A stretch of DNA of 64,000 nt from Sulfuritalea sp. Its GTDB lineage: Bacteria > Pseudomonadota > Gammaproteobacteria > Burkholderiales > Rhodocyclaceae. The DNA lies in assembly GCF_017302275.1 (NCBI RefSeq), contig NZ_JAFLDR010000013.1, positions 1 to 64,000 on the forward strand. Direction: 5' to 3'. The notes beneath the pieces are model-generated. The model was not told the origin of the DNA. It was given only the letters and a program-made list of their open reading frames with translations, and made no database searches. Below, piece by piece: positions 7,750 through 17,245 of the stretch (positions within the stretch are counted from its first letter, which is position 1; each line of letters starts with the position of its first letter). Both the position numbers and the translations under genes were made by a program.

Positions 7750-7767
7750 TCCGCATCGGCCGTCGGC

Positions 7768-8772
7768 TCAGGCGGCCGCGACGCTGCGCGCCCGCAACTG
7801 CCCGCAGGCCCCCGCGATGTCCTGACCGGCCGACTGGCGCAGCTTGGCAAGGACGCCATGACGGTAGAGGTGTAGCGACATCGCCTCGGCGCGCTCCCAT
7901 GACGGACGGCTGAATGCGAGCCCATCGACCTCGTTCCAGGGAATGAAGTTCATCACCGCGTACTTGCCCTTGAGCAGGCGCACGATGCCGTCGAGTTCAT
8001 CGCCGCCGTCGTTGATGCCGGCCAGCAGCGTCCATTGGTACTGGATCGGATAGCCGGTCGCGCGGGCGTAGCGTTCACCGAGTTCCACCAGTTCGGCCGG
8101 ACCGATCGCCTGCGCCTTCGGCAGCAAGCGCACGCGCAACTCGGCGCGCGTGGTGTGCAGCGACAGCGCCAGCGCGGGCTTGACCGTCCCCTGCGGAAGG
8201 CGTTCGAACACGCGGCGGTCGCCGACGGTGGAAAACACCAGGTTCTTGTGGCCGATGCCGCCTTCCGTGCCGAGCAGGTCGATGGCGTCGAGCACGTTGT
8301 CCATGTTGTGCGCCGGCTCGCCCATGCCCATGAAGACCACCTTGGCGACCTTGCGCCGGCGGCGCGCCAGCACCACCTGGGCCACGATCTCGGCGCTGCC
8401 GAGCTGGCGCAGCAGGCCGTCGCGACCCGTCATGCAGAAGGTACAGCCGACCGCGCAGCCGACCTGGCTCGACACGCAAAGCCCGTCCTTCGGCAACAGC
8501 ACGCTCTCCACCGTCTGGCCGTCGCCGAGTTGCAACAGCAGGCGCGACGAGCCGTCGCTTCCCGCGTGCTCCGAGCGAACGCGCAGCAAGGCCGTCAATT
8601 CCGCATCCAGCAAGGGCAGCGCGGCACGCAGCGCGGCCGGAAAATAATCCCCGGCGGCGATCGGGCCGCTGTCCAGCGCCCGCCCCTGGGTCCAGGCACG
8701 CAGGACGCGCGCCTCGTGGCAGGGCTTGGCGCCGTGGTGGCGCAGGAATTGTCGGAGGTGTTCGATTTGCAT
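7768..8772 (-). CDS. rlmN: RlmN/Cfr-family radical-SAM RNA methyltransferase
   Basis: 334 residues starting MQIEHLRQFL. The radical-SAM cluster motif is Cys106-X3-Cys110-X2-Cys113 (GCAVGCTFCMTG); GMGEPAHN and the C-terminal catalytic cysteine in AGACGQL are also present. The family methylates C2 of A2503 in 23S rRNA, and of A37 in some tRNAs, by a two-cysteine mechanism. The start at 8772 is preferred because upstream codons are Arg/Pro-rich and not conserved-looking. It is shorter than typical RlmN (about 370) with a compact N-terminal domain, so it may be an RlmN-like paralogue rather than the housekeeping enzyme. Confidence 0.83.
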   Translation of the reverse strand: MQIEHLRQFLRHHGAKPCHEARVLRAWTQGRALDSGPIAAGDYFPAALRAALPLLDAELTALLRVRSEHAGSDGSSRLLLQLGDGQTVESVLLPKDGLCVSSQVGCAVGCTFCMTGRDGLLRQLGSAEIVAQVVLARRRRKVAKVVFMGMGEPAHNMDNVLDAIDLLGTEGGIGHKNLVFSTVGDRRVFERLPQGTVKPALALSLHTTRAELRVRLLPKAQAIGPAELVELGERYARATGYPIQYQWTLLAGINDGGDELDGIVRLLKGKYAVMNFIPWNEVDGLAFSRPSWERAEAMSLHLYRHGVLAKLRQSAGQDIAGACGQLRARSVAAA

Positions 8773-8852
8773 GGGCAGGCCGGATGCTAGCACCGCCGGC
8801 CGTGGCACGCGGCAGGCTTTCCGGGCAGGCGGCGGGACGCTATATTCCAGGC

Positions 8853-9545
8853 ATGGCCGCGACGTTCGAGATGACCGAATATGACCAGCGCGAGCTGGAA
8901 CGCCTGCTCGAGGAAATACGCGACGAGGCGGTCGAGACGCGCGAATACACCGGGCGGGCGGCATTTGCGCCGCGCGTGCTGGCCGCTTTGCGCAGCGTGC
9001 CGCGCCATGCCTTCGTGCCGGCGCAGATGCGGCAGCGCGCCTACGGCAACCATCCGCTGCCTATCGGCCACGGACAGACCATTTCGCAGCCCTACATCGT
9101 CGCCCTGATGACCGACCTGATCGATCCCGGGCCCGATGATGTCGTGCTCGAAGTCGGCACCGGATCGGGCTACCAGGCGGCGGTGCTGGCAACACTGGTG
9201 AAGCGGGTCTACACGATGGACATCGTCGATGCGCTTGTCCGCGACGCTGAGGCCCGCTTGCGGCGACTGGGCTACGACAACGTCGAGGTGCGCAGCGGCA
9301 ACGGCCGCCTGGGCTGGCCCGAGCACGCGCCTTATGACGCCATCCTGGTCGCCGCGGCGACACCCGCGATTCCGCCGGCTCTGGTCGCGCAGCTGAAGCC
9401 CGGCGGCCGGCTGGTCATTCCCCTCGGCGCCGCCCGCGAAGCGCAGGAACTGCGGGTGCTGGACAAGGACTTGCAGGGCCGGCTGGATGAACACGGCGTG
9501 CTGCCGGTGGCCTTCGTTCCGCTCACCGGCGCCGATGACGGCTGA
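8853..9545 (+). CDS. pcm: protein-L-isoaspartate O-methyltransferase
   Basis: 230 residues. The family signature is clear: RHAFVP, NHPLPIGHGQTISQPYIVALM, SAM motif I VLEVGTGSGYQAAVLA, and LKPGGRLVIPLG. It transfers a methyl group to isoaspartyl residues in damaged proteins, starting their repair. Two starts are possible, 8853 and 8871 (MTEYDQRELE). A TATATT at 8841-8846 lies so close to 8853 that the downstream ATG may be the real one. Divergent from rlmN with an 80-bp gap. Confidence 0.9.
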   Translation: MAATFEMTEYDQRELERLLEEIRDEAVETREYTGRAAFAPRVLAALRSVPRHAFVPAQMRQRAYGNHPLPIGHGQTISQPYIVALMTDLIDPGPDDVVLEVGTGSGYQAAVLATLVKRVYTMDIVDALVRDAEARLRRLGYDNVEVRSGNGRLGWPEHAPYDAILVAAATPAIPPALVAQLKPGGRLVIPLGAAREAQELRVLDKDLQGRLDEHGVLPVAFVPLTGADDG

Positions 9546-9643
9546 TCGCGATGTTTGATCCTCGTCAGATCACCACGAAGTGCACTGGCGGATACTGGAT
9601 CGCAGGAGTAGGCTAGGCAGCCGGAATTCGCAAGGAGGGCATC

Positions 9644-9880
9644 ATGGGCACGCATGAAAACATGACCAAGGTGACGCTGCTGACGGGGTGCTATCGGATC
9701 GAGGGCTATGTCGACCTCTTTCCCGGAGCCCGCGTCACGGATTTCATGAGGGAGGCCAAGGACTTCGTCGCGGTCCTGGATGCCAGGGTCTACTCGGCGG
9801 ACGCAGCGGGTCGAGAGGTAATGGTGGCGCCGTTCATCGACGTCAATCGCGATCGCATCGAGATCGTCACCTTGGGCTGA
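9644..9880 (+). CDS. small conserved-looking hypothetical protein
   Basis: 78 residues. The strong ribosome site AAGGAGGGCATC directly precedes the ATG at 9644. The sequence MTKVTLLTGCYRIEGYVDLF...VAVLDARVYSADAAGREVMVAPFIDVNRDRIEIVTL reads as a small beta-barrel-like protein without signal peptide or membrane helix. I do not recognise a named family with confidence. It stands alone, with pcm 98 bp upstream. Confidence 0.68.
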   Translation: MGTHENMTKVTLLTGCYRIEGYVDLFPGARVTDFMREAKDFVAVLDARVYSADAAGREVMVAPFIDVNRDRIEIVTLG

Positions 9881-10087
9881 GCGCCGGAGCGCGACCCTGC
9901 GCGCGAGGGACCCTGATGGTCCCGGGCGGCTGCGCCGAATACGCGGCGGCGGATGCACGCTAGGGCATTCCCTTGCCCGATGGCGGCGGCGCCGCGCAAC
10001 GGGCGGAGATGTGGCAACCTGCTATGGGCACATCGCGGGCGAGCCGGCAATGCCGGGATTCACGTCGCCGAGTATCCGGCCGCTATC

Positions 10088-10111
10088 GCCGTGTCGCCAG
10101 CGCCGACTCTC
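10088..10111 (+). repeat. dispersed extragenic repeat, copy 5
   Basis: GCCGTGTCGCCAGCGCCGAC then TCTC, a consensus copy. Its last bases are the stop codon region of the minus-strand tusE-like gene (TGA at 10110-10112), so it forms the immediate 3' end of that gene. Confidence 0.65.
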
Positions 10112-10439
10112 AAACGCAGCCGGTCGGCTTCGGCATGCCGGCGTAGCGCGCGGCCTGTTTGGCGGGGCCGTAGGGGAACAGGTCGAACAGGTACTTCTTG
10201 TCGCCGTACTGCTCGCCCAGCGCGCCGCCGATCAGCTTCGACATGACGCGCAGGTTGGGCGCGGTGCCGTTCTCGGCGTAGTACTCGCGGATCCAGCGCA
10301 CGACTTTCCAGTGCTCGTCGCCAAGATCGAGCTGGTCGCGCTCGGCAAGGCATTTCGCCACATCCTCGGTCCAGTCGTCCAGGGTCGCCAGATAGCCTTC
10401 GGCGTCGGTTTCGATGTCGCGTCCATTTACATTGATCAT
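10110..10439 (-). CDS. tusE: TusE/DsrC family sulfur-relay protein
   Basis: 109 residues. Typical features are INVNGRDIETDAEGYL, WIREYYAENGTAPN, LFPYGPAKQAARYAGMPKPT and a terminal GCV with penultimate Cys108. The family carries a persulfide on this cysteine: TusE passes it to MnmA for tRNA 2-thiouridine, and DsrC serves dissimilatory sulfur metabolism. The second C-terminal cysteine of true DsrC (about ten residues upstream) is Ala here, favouring a TusE-like role. The ATG at 10439 follows AGAGAGA. Divergent from iorA with a 279-bp gap. Confidence 0.85.
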   Translation of the reverse strand: MINVNGRDIETDAEGYLATLDDWTEDVAKCLAERDQLDLGDEHWKVVRWIREYYAENGTAPNLRVMSKLIGGALGEQYGDKKYLFDLFPYGPAKQAARYAGMPKPTGCV

Positions 10440-10718
10440 GATTTTTTCTCTCTGTTCGGGTCGGGGAAAATTACTTGAGTATTTTTGTCGGATTATAGGA
10501 TTTGAACCGAATCGCGGCATAGAGTTTTTTGCACCGGCCATCGCCCGCTTTTATGCGCCACCATCCCAATCGGCAACGTGGCGTGCCGCCAGGGCAACGC
10601 CCCTATGGACGCAAGGGGCGCAAATCCGGATAATTCGGTCGAATCCGTTTGATGCTGACCTGCGGTCCGTGGGCAACCCCGGCGCAGGTCAATTTTTTCC
10701 TTTTTCCGAGAGAACATC

Positions 10719-12599
10719 ATGGCCGCCGTTATGCCCGCTTCCGCCGCCAGCCGGCTCCTCCTTTCCGGCAACGAAGCCGTCGCCCGCGCCGTCTGGGAAT
10801 CCGGCGTGCGCGTCGCCGCCGCCTATCCCGGCACGCCGGCCACCGAGATCATCGAATCCCTGGCGCGCTATCCCGATCTCTACGCCGAATGGTCGGTCAA
10901 CGAGAAGGTCTCGATGGAAGTCGCGCTCGGCGCCTCGATGACCGGGGCGCGGGCCTTCTGCGCCATGAAGCACGTCGGCCTCAATGTGGCCAGCGACTGC
11001 CTGATGACCATGACCATCACCGGCGCCTATGGCGGCCTGGTGATCGCGGTGGCCGACGACGTCGGCATGTCTTCGTCGCAGAACGAACAGGATTCGCGCT
11101 TCTGGGGCCGCTTTGCCCACATCCCGGTGCTGGAGCCTGCGGATTCGCAGGAAGCCTACGAGATGACAAAGTTCGCTTTCGGCCTCTCCGAGCAATACGA
11201 AACTCCTGTACTGCTGCGCCTCACCACCCGCATCTGCCACGTCAAGGGCCTGGTCGTCGCCGGCGAGCGCGAAGCCCACGAGCCGGCCGGCTTCGTCAAG
11301 GATCCGCAGCGTTGGGTCATGGTTCCGGCCCATGCCAAGGCGCGGATTCCCGCCCTGTTCCAGCGCGATGAAACCCTGCGCGCTGTGAGCGATGCCTCGC
11401 CGCTCAACGTGCTGGAAGCGGGCAGCAACCGCAGCGTCGGCTTCGTCACGTCCGGCCCGGCCTACATGCATGTCAAGGAGGCCTTCCCCGATGCCCCGGT
11501 GCTGAAGCTGGGCCTCTCCTACCCCTGGCCACCGGAAAAAGTCCGCGAACTGGCGGCGCTGTGCGACACGCTGGTGGTGGTCGAGGAAACCGAGAAGCTG
11601 CTGGAAACCGAAATCAGGGCCGCCGGCATTGCCTGCCACGGCAAGGATGTGCTGCCGAGCATCGGCGAACTGTCGCCGCAGGTGCTGCACCCCGCCGTCG
11701 ACCGCCTGCTCGGCAAGCCGGTACCGCCGCCCGCGCCCGCCGCCGCGCCGCCCAGGGTCTTCCCGCGGCCGCCGACCCTGTGCGCTTCCTGCCCACACAT
11801 GGGCATGTACTACACACTGTCGCAGATCAAGAACATCATCGTCGCCGGCGACATCGGCTGCTACACGCTGGGCGCCGGCCATCCGTGGAACGCGCTCGAC
11901 ACCACGATCTGCATGGGCGCCACGATGGGCGTGGCGCTGGGCATCGACAAGGGACGCGGCAGCGTCGACAAGAACAAGCGGATACTGGCAGTGATCGGCG
12001 ATTCGACCTTCATGCACATGGGCATGCAGGGCCTGCTCGACATCACTTACAACCACGGCAACATCACCGTCCTGCTGCTCGACAACAACACCACCGGCAT
12101 GACCGGCGGCCAGGCCACGCCGGCCTCGGGCAAGGACATCCACGGCAAGGAGGCGCCAAAGGTCGACCTGTTCAAGATCGTCGAGGCGCTCGGCGTACCC
12201 AACGAGCGCATCAAGGTGGTCGACCCCTACCAGTTGCCGGTGCTGTTCAAGACCGTGCGCGACGAAATCAAGGTCGAAGGCCCCTCGGTGATCATCGCGC
12301 GCCGGCCCTGCGTGCTGATCGACGACTTCAAGCCCTTCCGCCCCTACCTGGTCGAGGAAGACAAATGCACCGGCTGCGGCAACTGCATCGAGGTCGGCTG
12401 CCCGGCAATCCACGTCACCCATCGCGACAAGGTAGTCAAGCCCTCGGGCAAGGAAGTCGAACTGGCCTTCGTCAACATCGACAGCCAGGCCTGCACCGGC
12501 TGCGGCCTCTGCGTCCAGCCCTGCGCGCCGGACGCGATCCGCCACGTGCCGCGCCACGACATCCCGATCCACATCGTCAAGACCACCAGCACGTCATGA
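10719..12599 (+). CDS. iorA: indolepyruvate ferredoxin oxidoreductase, alpha subunit
   Basis: 626 residues. The pyrimidine domain (YPGTPATEIIESLARY) comes first. A thiamine-diphosphate-binding half follows, with GDIGCYTLGAGHPW, IGDSTFMHMGMQGLLDITYN and LLDNNTTGMTGGQ. At the C-terminus are two 4Fe-4S motifs, CTGCGNC (from Cys550) and CTGCGLC (from Cys592). With IorB it oxidatively decarboxylates aryl-pyruvates from aromatic amino acids to aryl-acetyl-CoA, reducing ferredoxin. Cytoplasmic. The stop overlaps the iorB start (ATGA), giving coupled translation. In this lineage it likely serves anaerobic aromatic amino acid breakdown (inference). Confidence 0.93.
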   Translation: MAAVMPASAASRLLLSGNEAVARAVWESGVRVAAAYPGTPATEIIESLARYPDLYAEWSVNEKVSMEVALGASMTGARAFCAMKHVGLNVASDCLMTMTITGAYGGLVIAVADDVGMSSSQNEQDSRFWGRFAHIPVLEPADSQEAYEMTKFAFGLSEQYETPVLLRLTTRICHVKGLVVAGEREAHEPAGFVKDPQRWVMVPAHAKARIPALFQRDETLRAVSDASPLNVLEAGSNRSVGFVTSGPAYMHVKEAFPDAPVLKLGLSYPWPPEKVRELAALCDTLVVVEETEKLLETEIRAAGIACHGKDVLPSIGELSPQVLHPAVDRLLGKPVPPPAPAAAPPRVFPRPPTLCASCPHMGMYYTLSQIKNIIVAGDIGCYTLGAGHPWNALDTTICMGATMGVALGIDKGRGSVDKNKRILAVIGDSTFMHMGMQGLLDITYNHGNITVLLLDNNTTGMTGGQATPASGKDIHGKEAPKVDLFKIVEALGVPNERIKVVDPYQLPVLFKTVRDEIKVEGPSVIIARRPCVLIDDFKPFRPYLVEEDKCTGCGNCIEVGCPAIHVTHRDKVVKPSGKEVELAFVNIDSQACTGCGLCVQPCAPDAIRHVPRHDIPIHIVKTTSTS

Positions 12600-13216
12600 G
12601 CACGAACGACATCACCAACATCCTGGTCTGCGGCATCGGCGGCCAGGGCGTCATGACGGCAGCCGAGATTCTCGCCGAGGCCGCCATGACCGAAGGCCAC
12701 GACGTGAAGAAGACCGAAGTCGCCGGCATGGCCCAGCGCGGCGGCGTGGTCACCTCGCACCTGCGCTTCGGCCGCAAGGTGCTCTCGCCGCAGATCGAAC
12801 CGGGCACGGTGCAGGTGCTGCTCGGCTTCGAAGGCGCCGAGGCGCTGCGCTGGTCGCACTACCTGAAACCCGACGGCATTGCCCTGGTAAACAACGCCAG
12901 GCTGGTGCCACCGGTGGTCGAGCTCGGCCTCTTCGATTACCCCGAGGACCCCACCGGGCAGATGCGCGCCGCCGGACATCGCGTGGTGTCATTCGACGCG
13001 ATGACGATTGCCCGCGACCTCGGCGAGATACGGCTGGGCAACACCGTGATGCTCGGCGCCATCGCCGACTACCTGCCCTTCGCTGCGAACGTGCTGCTGG
13101 CCTGCATCGACAAGCGCTTCGCGCGCAAGGGCGAGAAAGTCGTCGAGGCCAACCGCCGGGCCTTCGCCGCCGGACGCGATGCGGTGGCAAGGCAGTTGGC
13201 CGCCTCGCCCGCCTGA
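12596..13216 (+). CDS. iorB: indolepyruvate ferredoxin oxidoreductase, beta subunit
   Basis: 206 residues, the gamma-type 2-oxoacid oxidoreductase subunit: ILVCGIGGQGVMTAAEILAEAA at the N-terminus, VAGMAQRGGVVTSHLR, and a LLGFEGAEALRW segment. It completes the IorAB enzyme with the gene just upstream, overlapping by four bases, so both are made from one message. Length and motifs are complete. No further gene follows in the operon; the next gene is a PEP-CTERM protein behind its own box. Confidence 0.92.
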   Translation: MSTNDITNILVCGIGGQGVMTAAEILAEAAMTEGHDVKKTEVAGMAQRGGVVTSHLRFGRKVLSPQIEPGTVQVLLGFEGAEALRWSHYLKPDGIALVNNARLVPPVVELGLFDYPEDPTGQMRAAGHRVVSFDAMTIARDLGEIRLGNTVMLGAIADYLPFAANVLLACIDKRFARKGEKVVEANRRAFAAGRDAVARQLAASPA

Positions 13217-13258
13217 CCAAGCGCCCATGGCTGGCTTTGCACGGCCCGCCGGCTGCAG

Positions 13259-13278
13259 CTAGTCCGAACGGGCTATTG
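13259..13278 (+). promoter_or_regulatory. conserved 20-bp box upstream of a PEP-CTERM gene, site 2
   Basis: CTAGTCCGAACGGGCTATTG, 17 of 20 identical to site 1 at 2375. It lies 129 bp before the ATG at 13408 and 42 bp after the iorB stop. Confidence 0.5.
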
Positions 13279-13336
13279 GGGGGCCCATGCGAAGTTGATA
13301 TCCTCGGCCGGGATGATGAGCAGCCACCGGGCGAAC

Positions 13337-13363
13337 AATGGCGCCTTGTCAATGGCGCCTTGT
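13337..13363 (+). repeat. short tandem direct repeat in a 5' leader
   Basis: AATGGCGCCTTGT occurs twice with a period of 14 bp (13337-13349 and 13351-13363), about 45 bp before the PEP-CTERM start. Each copy holds the palindrome GGCGCC, so the leader RNA could fold. Confidence 0.6.
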
Positions 13364-13407
13364 TCTTGTATCGCCGAACCCTATCCACGACCCGGAAAGT
13401 TACTTCG

Positions 13408-14091
13408 ATGAAACTCTTTGCACGCTCCCTGATTCTGGCCACAACCTTGTCCGTGAGCAGCACTTGCGTTCTTGCGGCGCAAGATTATGGCTTGTCTGTG
13501 CGCATGTTTGGCTGGCCGAATGCGACGGAGGACTACGCCTTCGCCTACCCCGGATTCAGTTTCACCAACCTGTCCTCGCCGGGCGTCACCATCACCAGCC
13601 TGAGCATGGACGACGGCTCCGCCAACGGCCTTTGGGATGTCGTCTCGGACGAATCCGCGAGCGTCGGCGTGGGCTACATCCTGACCCAGGGCGACTACGT
13701 CAACAATGTCGGCTGGAATTCCAACATCGGCTACAACTTCACCGGTTTCGACGCCGGCAAGTCCATGCAGTTCTATGTTGATCCGGACACCTATCACTAT
13801 GGCACCGGCAACATCGTGGATGCCCGTCCCTATGTGTTCAATGGCGGGACCGTAACCGCCAACTTCTCCAACGGCCAGACACTGATGCTGACGTGGAGCA
13901 ACCCTGTCGCCCAAAGCTTCTCTCCCTTGCGGCTGGAGAGCGAGCCGGCGGTGGATCAGCGCAACATCTACTACGAAATGTCGCGGACAGTCTCTGTCGC
14001 GGCCCCGGTTCCCGAACCCGAGACCTACGCCCTGATGCTCGCCGGACTGGGCCTGGTGGGCATGGCCGCCCGGCGCCGGCGTCGCCCCTGA
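13408..14091 (+). CDS. PEP-CTERM sorting-domain protein
   Basis: 227 residues. A signal peptide (MKLFARSLILATTLSVSSTC, cleavage near VLAA) is followed by an exported domain rich in Gly, Asn, Tyr and Asp (VGYILTQGDYVNNVGWNSN), then PVPEPETYAL, a hydrophobic helix and RRRRRP. The ATG at 13408 starts the signal peptide. An intrinsic terminator begins 18 bp after the stop, so it is a single-gene unit. Surface or matrix location is inferred from the sorting signal; function is unknown. Confidence 0.88.
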   Translation: MKLFARSLILATTLSVSSTCVLAAQDYGLSVRMFGWPNATEDYAFAYPGFSFTNLSSPGVTITSLSMDDGSANGLWDVVSDESASVGVGYILTQGDYVNNVGWNSNIGYNFTGFDAGKSMQFYVDPDTYHYGTGNIVDARPYVFNGGTVTANFSNGQTLMLTWSNPVAQSFSPLRLESEPAVDQRNIYYEMSRTVSVAAPVPEPETYALMLAGLGLVGMAARRRRRP

Positions 14092-14109
14092 CCGCATCGT
14101 CATTGACCG

Positions 14110-14141
14110 AACAAGCCGGGCGCGTCCCGGCTTGTTTTTTT
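14110..14141 (+). terminator. intrinsic terminator
   Basis: ACAAGCCGGG, loop CGCGT, CCCGGCTTGT, then a run of seven T (14135-14141). It lies 18 bp downstream of the PEP-CTERM stop. Confidence 0.88.
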
Positions 14142-14173
14142 CGCCATGAACGACCGATCGGGGCCGCGTCGTT

Positions 14174-14200
14174 GCCGTCCCGCCAGCGCCGACTTTCCGC
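14174..14200 (+). repeat. dispersed extragenic repeat, copy 6
   Basis: GCCGTCCCGCCAGCGCCGAC then TTTCCGC, a consensus copy between the terminator and folD. Confidence 0.65.
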
Positions 14201-14279
14201 ATTGCTTGCGACCCCCATGCCGATATAGACGCACCTTCGCTGAACCGGGATAATTCACGCTTTTGCAAAGGCTCTTCCC

Positions 14280-15139
<860 letters not shown>

Positions 15140-15143
<4 letters not shown>

Positions 15144-15649
15144 AACCACTGGTCGGCATCGTCATGGGTTCGGATTCGGATTGGCCGGTGATGCAGGCGG
15201 CGGCGCGGATGCTCAAGGAATTCGGCGTGCCCTACGAGGCGCGCGTGGTCTCCGCGCATCGCACGCCCGACCTGCTGTTCGACTACGCCGCCATGGCGCA
15301 GGAACGCGACCTGCGCGCCATCATCGCCGGCGCCGGCGGCGCCGCCCACCTGCCCGGCATGCTGGCGGCCAAGACCATCGTCCCGGTGCTCGGCGTGCCG
15401 GTGCCTTCGAAGCACCTCAACGGCCTCGACTCCCTGCTCTCCATCGTGCAGATGCCGAAAGGCGTGCCGGTCGCCACCTTCGCCATCGGCGAAGCCGGCG
15501 CCGCCAATGCAGCGCTGACCGCAATCGCCATCATCGCCACCGCGAACGACGACTATGGCCGCGCGCTGATCCTGAAACTGGAGGCCTTCCGCAGTCGCCA
15601 AAGCGAGAAAGTGATGACCATGAAGCTGCCGGATCCCAAAGACCCCTGA
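15140..15649 (+). CDS. purE: N5-carboxyaminoimidazole ribonucleotide mutase
   Basis: 169 residues, class I Pur[51 protein letters not shown]. It moves the carboxyl of N5-CAIR to C4 of the imidazole in purine synthesis, with PurK elsewhere. The ATG at 15140 overlaps the folD stop, and its own TGA overlaps the hemF ATG (TGATG at 15647-15651), so all three genes are coupled. Confidence 0.95.
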
Positions 15650-16569
15650 TGGACATCGTACCGATCCGGGGTTTTTTCACCGGACTGCAGGATCGCATCA
15701 TCGGCGAACTCGAAGCCGCCGAAGGTCAGGCCTTCCTGCGCGACGCCTGGGATCGCCCGCAGGGCGGCGGTGGGATTTCCCGTTTGATAGAGGACGGCGG
15801 GTTGTTCGAGCGCGGCGGCGTCAATTTCTCCCATGTCCTGGGCGAGCAGATGCCCGCCTCGGCCACCGCGCACCGGCCCGAACTCGCCGGGCGACGCTGG
15901 GAGGCGGTGGGCGTCTCGCTGGTGCTGCATCCGCGCAATCCCTATTGCCCCACCGCGCACATGAACGTGCGCTTCTTCGCCGCCTATCCCAAGGCGGAAA
16001 GCGACAGCCCGATCTGGTGGTTCGGCGGCGGCATGGACCTCACGCCCTATTACGGCTTCGCCGAGGACGCGACGCATTTCCACCGCAATTGCCGCGATGC
16101 GCTGGCACCTTTCGGCGCCGATGTCCATGGACGCTACAAGAAGTGGTGCGACGACTACTTCTTCCTCAAGCATCGCAACGAAGCGCGCGGTGTCGGCGGC
16201 ATCTTCTTCGACGACCTCAACGAAGGCGGCATGGGCGGCGAGACGCCCTTCCAGCGCTGTTTCGCACTGACCCGTGCGGTCGGCGACAGTTTCACCCGCG
16301 CCTACCTGCCGATCATCGCCCGGCGCCGTGCAACGCCCTATGGCGAGCGCGAGCGCGATTTCCAGGCTTACCGCCGCGGGCGCTATGTCGAGTTCAACCT
16401 GGTCTGGGACCGCGGCACGCTGTTCGGCCTGCAGTCCGGCGGCCGCACCGAATCCATCCTGATGTCGCTGCCGCCCATCGTGAAGTGGCGCTACAGCTGG
16501 CAGCCGGAGCCGGGTAGCGCCGAGGCAAGGCTCTACAGCGACTTCCTGCCCCCGCGCGACTGGCTCTGA
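15649..16569 (+). CDS. hemF: oxygen-dependent coproporphyrinogen III oxidase
   Basis: 306 residues, full family length. Conserved blocks are [44 protein letters not shown] and the C-terminal [19 protein letters not shown]. It decarboxylates two propionates of coproporphyrinogen III with O2 to give protoporphyrinogen IX. Its oxygen need shows the host respires oxygen at least part of the time. Third gene of the folD-purE-hemF unit; the convergent TetR gene ends 11 bp downstream. Confidence 0.95.
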   Translation: MDIVPIRGFFTGLQDRIIGELEAAEGQAFLRDAWDRPQGGGGISRLIEDGGLFERGGVNFSHVLGEQMPASATAHRPELAGRRWEAVGVSLVLHPRNPYCPTAHMNVRFFAAYPKAESDSPIWWFGGGMDLTPYYGFAEDATHFHRNCRDALAPFGADVHGRYKKWCDDYFFLKHRNEARGVGGIFFDDLNEGGMGGETPFQRCFALTRAVGDSFTRAYLPIIARRRATPYGERERDFQAYRRGRYVEFNLVWDRGTLFGLQSGGRTESILMSLPPIVKWRYSWQPEPGSAEARLYSDFLPPRDWL

Positions 16570-16579
16570 GGCCGGTGAA

Positions 16580-17149
16580 TCAAGCCAGCAAGGACTTGAC
16601 GATGCGCGCCAGCGCCGACAGCGCGGCATCGGGCGATTGATTGAACTGGGCGCGGATGATCGCGCCATCGACGGCCAGCGCCACGGCATCGGCCTGCTGC
16701 CGTCGCCGCCGGGATGCGGGCAGCACGGCGGCGATCGCATCCGTCATGTCCTGCTTGTGGCAGCGCGTGATGTCGGCGACTTCGGGCAGGGATCCAGCCA
16801 GTTCGCCGAGGCTGTTGATGAAGGCGCAGCCGCGAAAGCCTTCGCCGCGAAACCACTCCGCCAGCGACGGCACGATCGCCGTCGGCGCGCTGCCATGGCG
16901 CTGCAGCGCCTCGACGAACCATGCCATCCAGCGCCGGTGGCGATAGTCGAGGAAGGCGCGCACCAGGTCGTTCTTGCTCGGGAAATGCCGATAAAAGGTG
17001 GCCTTGGTGACACCGGACTCGGCGATCACGCGGTCGATGCCGGTGGCGCGCACGCCGTCGCGATAGAACAGGTCGTGCGCGGTGAGCAGGATGCGCTGGC
17101 GCGCGGCGGAGTCGCGGACAGGCGGCACGGGGCTGGCGATGGCTATCAT
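16580..17149 (-). CDS. TetR/AcrR family transcriptional regulator
   Basis: 189 residues. N-terminal helix-turn-helix: RILLTAHDLFYRDGVRATGIDRVI then SGVTKATFYRHFPSKNDLV (about residues 18-62). The ligand domain contains FRGCAFINSLGEL, common in the TetR subfamily beside small SnoaL-like or reductase genes. Divergent from the DUF1348 gene with two matching palindromes between them, so it very probably represses both itself and that gene. The inducer is unknown. Confidence 0.88.
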   Translation of the reverse strand: MIAIASPVPPVRDSAARQRILLTAHDLFYRDGVRATGIDRVIAESGVTKATFYRHFPSKNDLVRAFLDYRHRRWMAWFVEALQRHGSAPTAIVPSLAEWFRGEGFRGCAFINSLGELAGSLPEVADITRCHKQDMTDAIAAVLPASRRRRQQADAVALAVDGAIIRAQFNQSPDAALSALARIVKSLLA

Positions 17150-17158
17150 GCGAGCATT

Positions 17159-17176
17159 GTAGACAACTCCGTCTAC
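17159..17176. promoter_or_regulatory. TetR operator O1
   Basis: GTAGACAACTCCGTCTAC, a GTAGAC-N6-GTCTAC dyad 10 bp from the tetR start codon. Its reverse complement differs from operator O2 at one position only. Confidence 0.72.
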
Positions 17177-17187
17177 CGGGGCTAGAC

Positions 17188-17216
17188 TTGCCGTCGTAGA
17201 CAGAGTTGTCTACCTT
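17188..17216 (+). promoter_or_regulatory. candidate promoter of the DUF1348 gene
   Basis: TTGCCG (17188-17193), a 17-bp spacer, then TACCTT (17211-17216). Operator O2 covers most of the spacer and the first half of the -10 element, so a bound regulator would exclude polymerase. Confidence 0.45.
17196..17213. promoter_or_regulatory. TetR operator O2
   Basis: GTAGACAGAGTTGTCTAC, the same GTAGAC-N6-GTCTAC dyad as O1, in opposite orientation, 37 bp away centre to centre. Confidence 0.72.
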
Positions 17217-17245
17217 GAATAATCCCCTTCGCTCCGGAGTCGACC

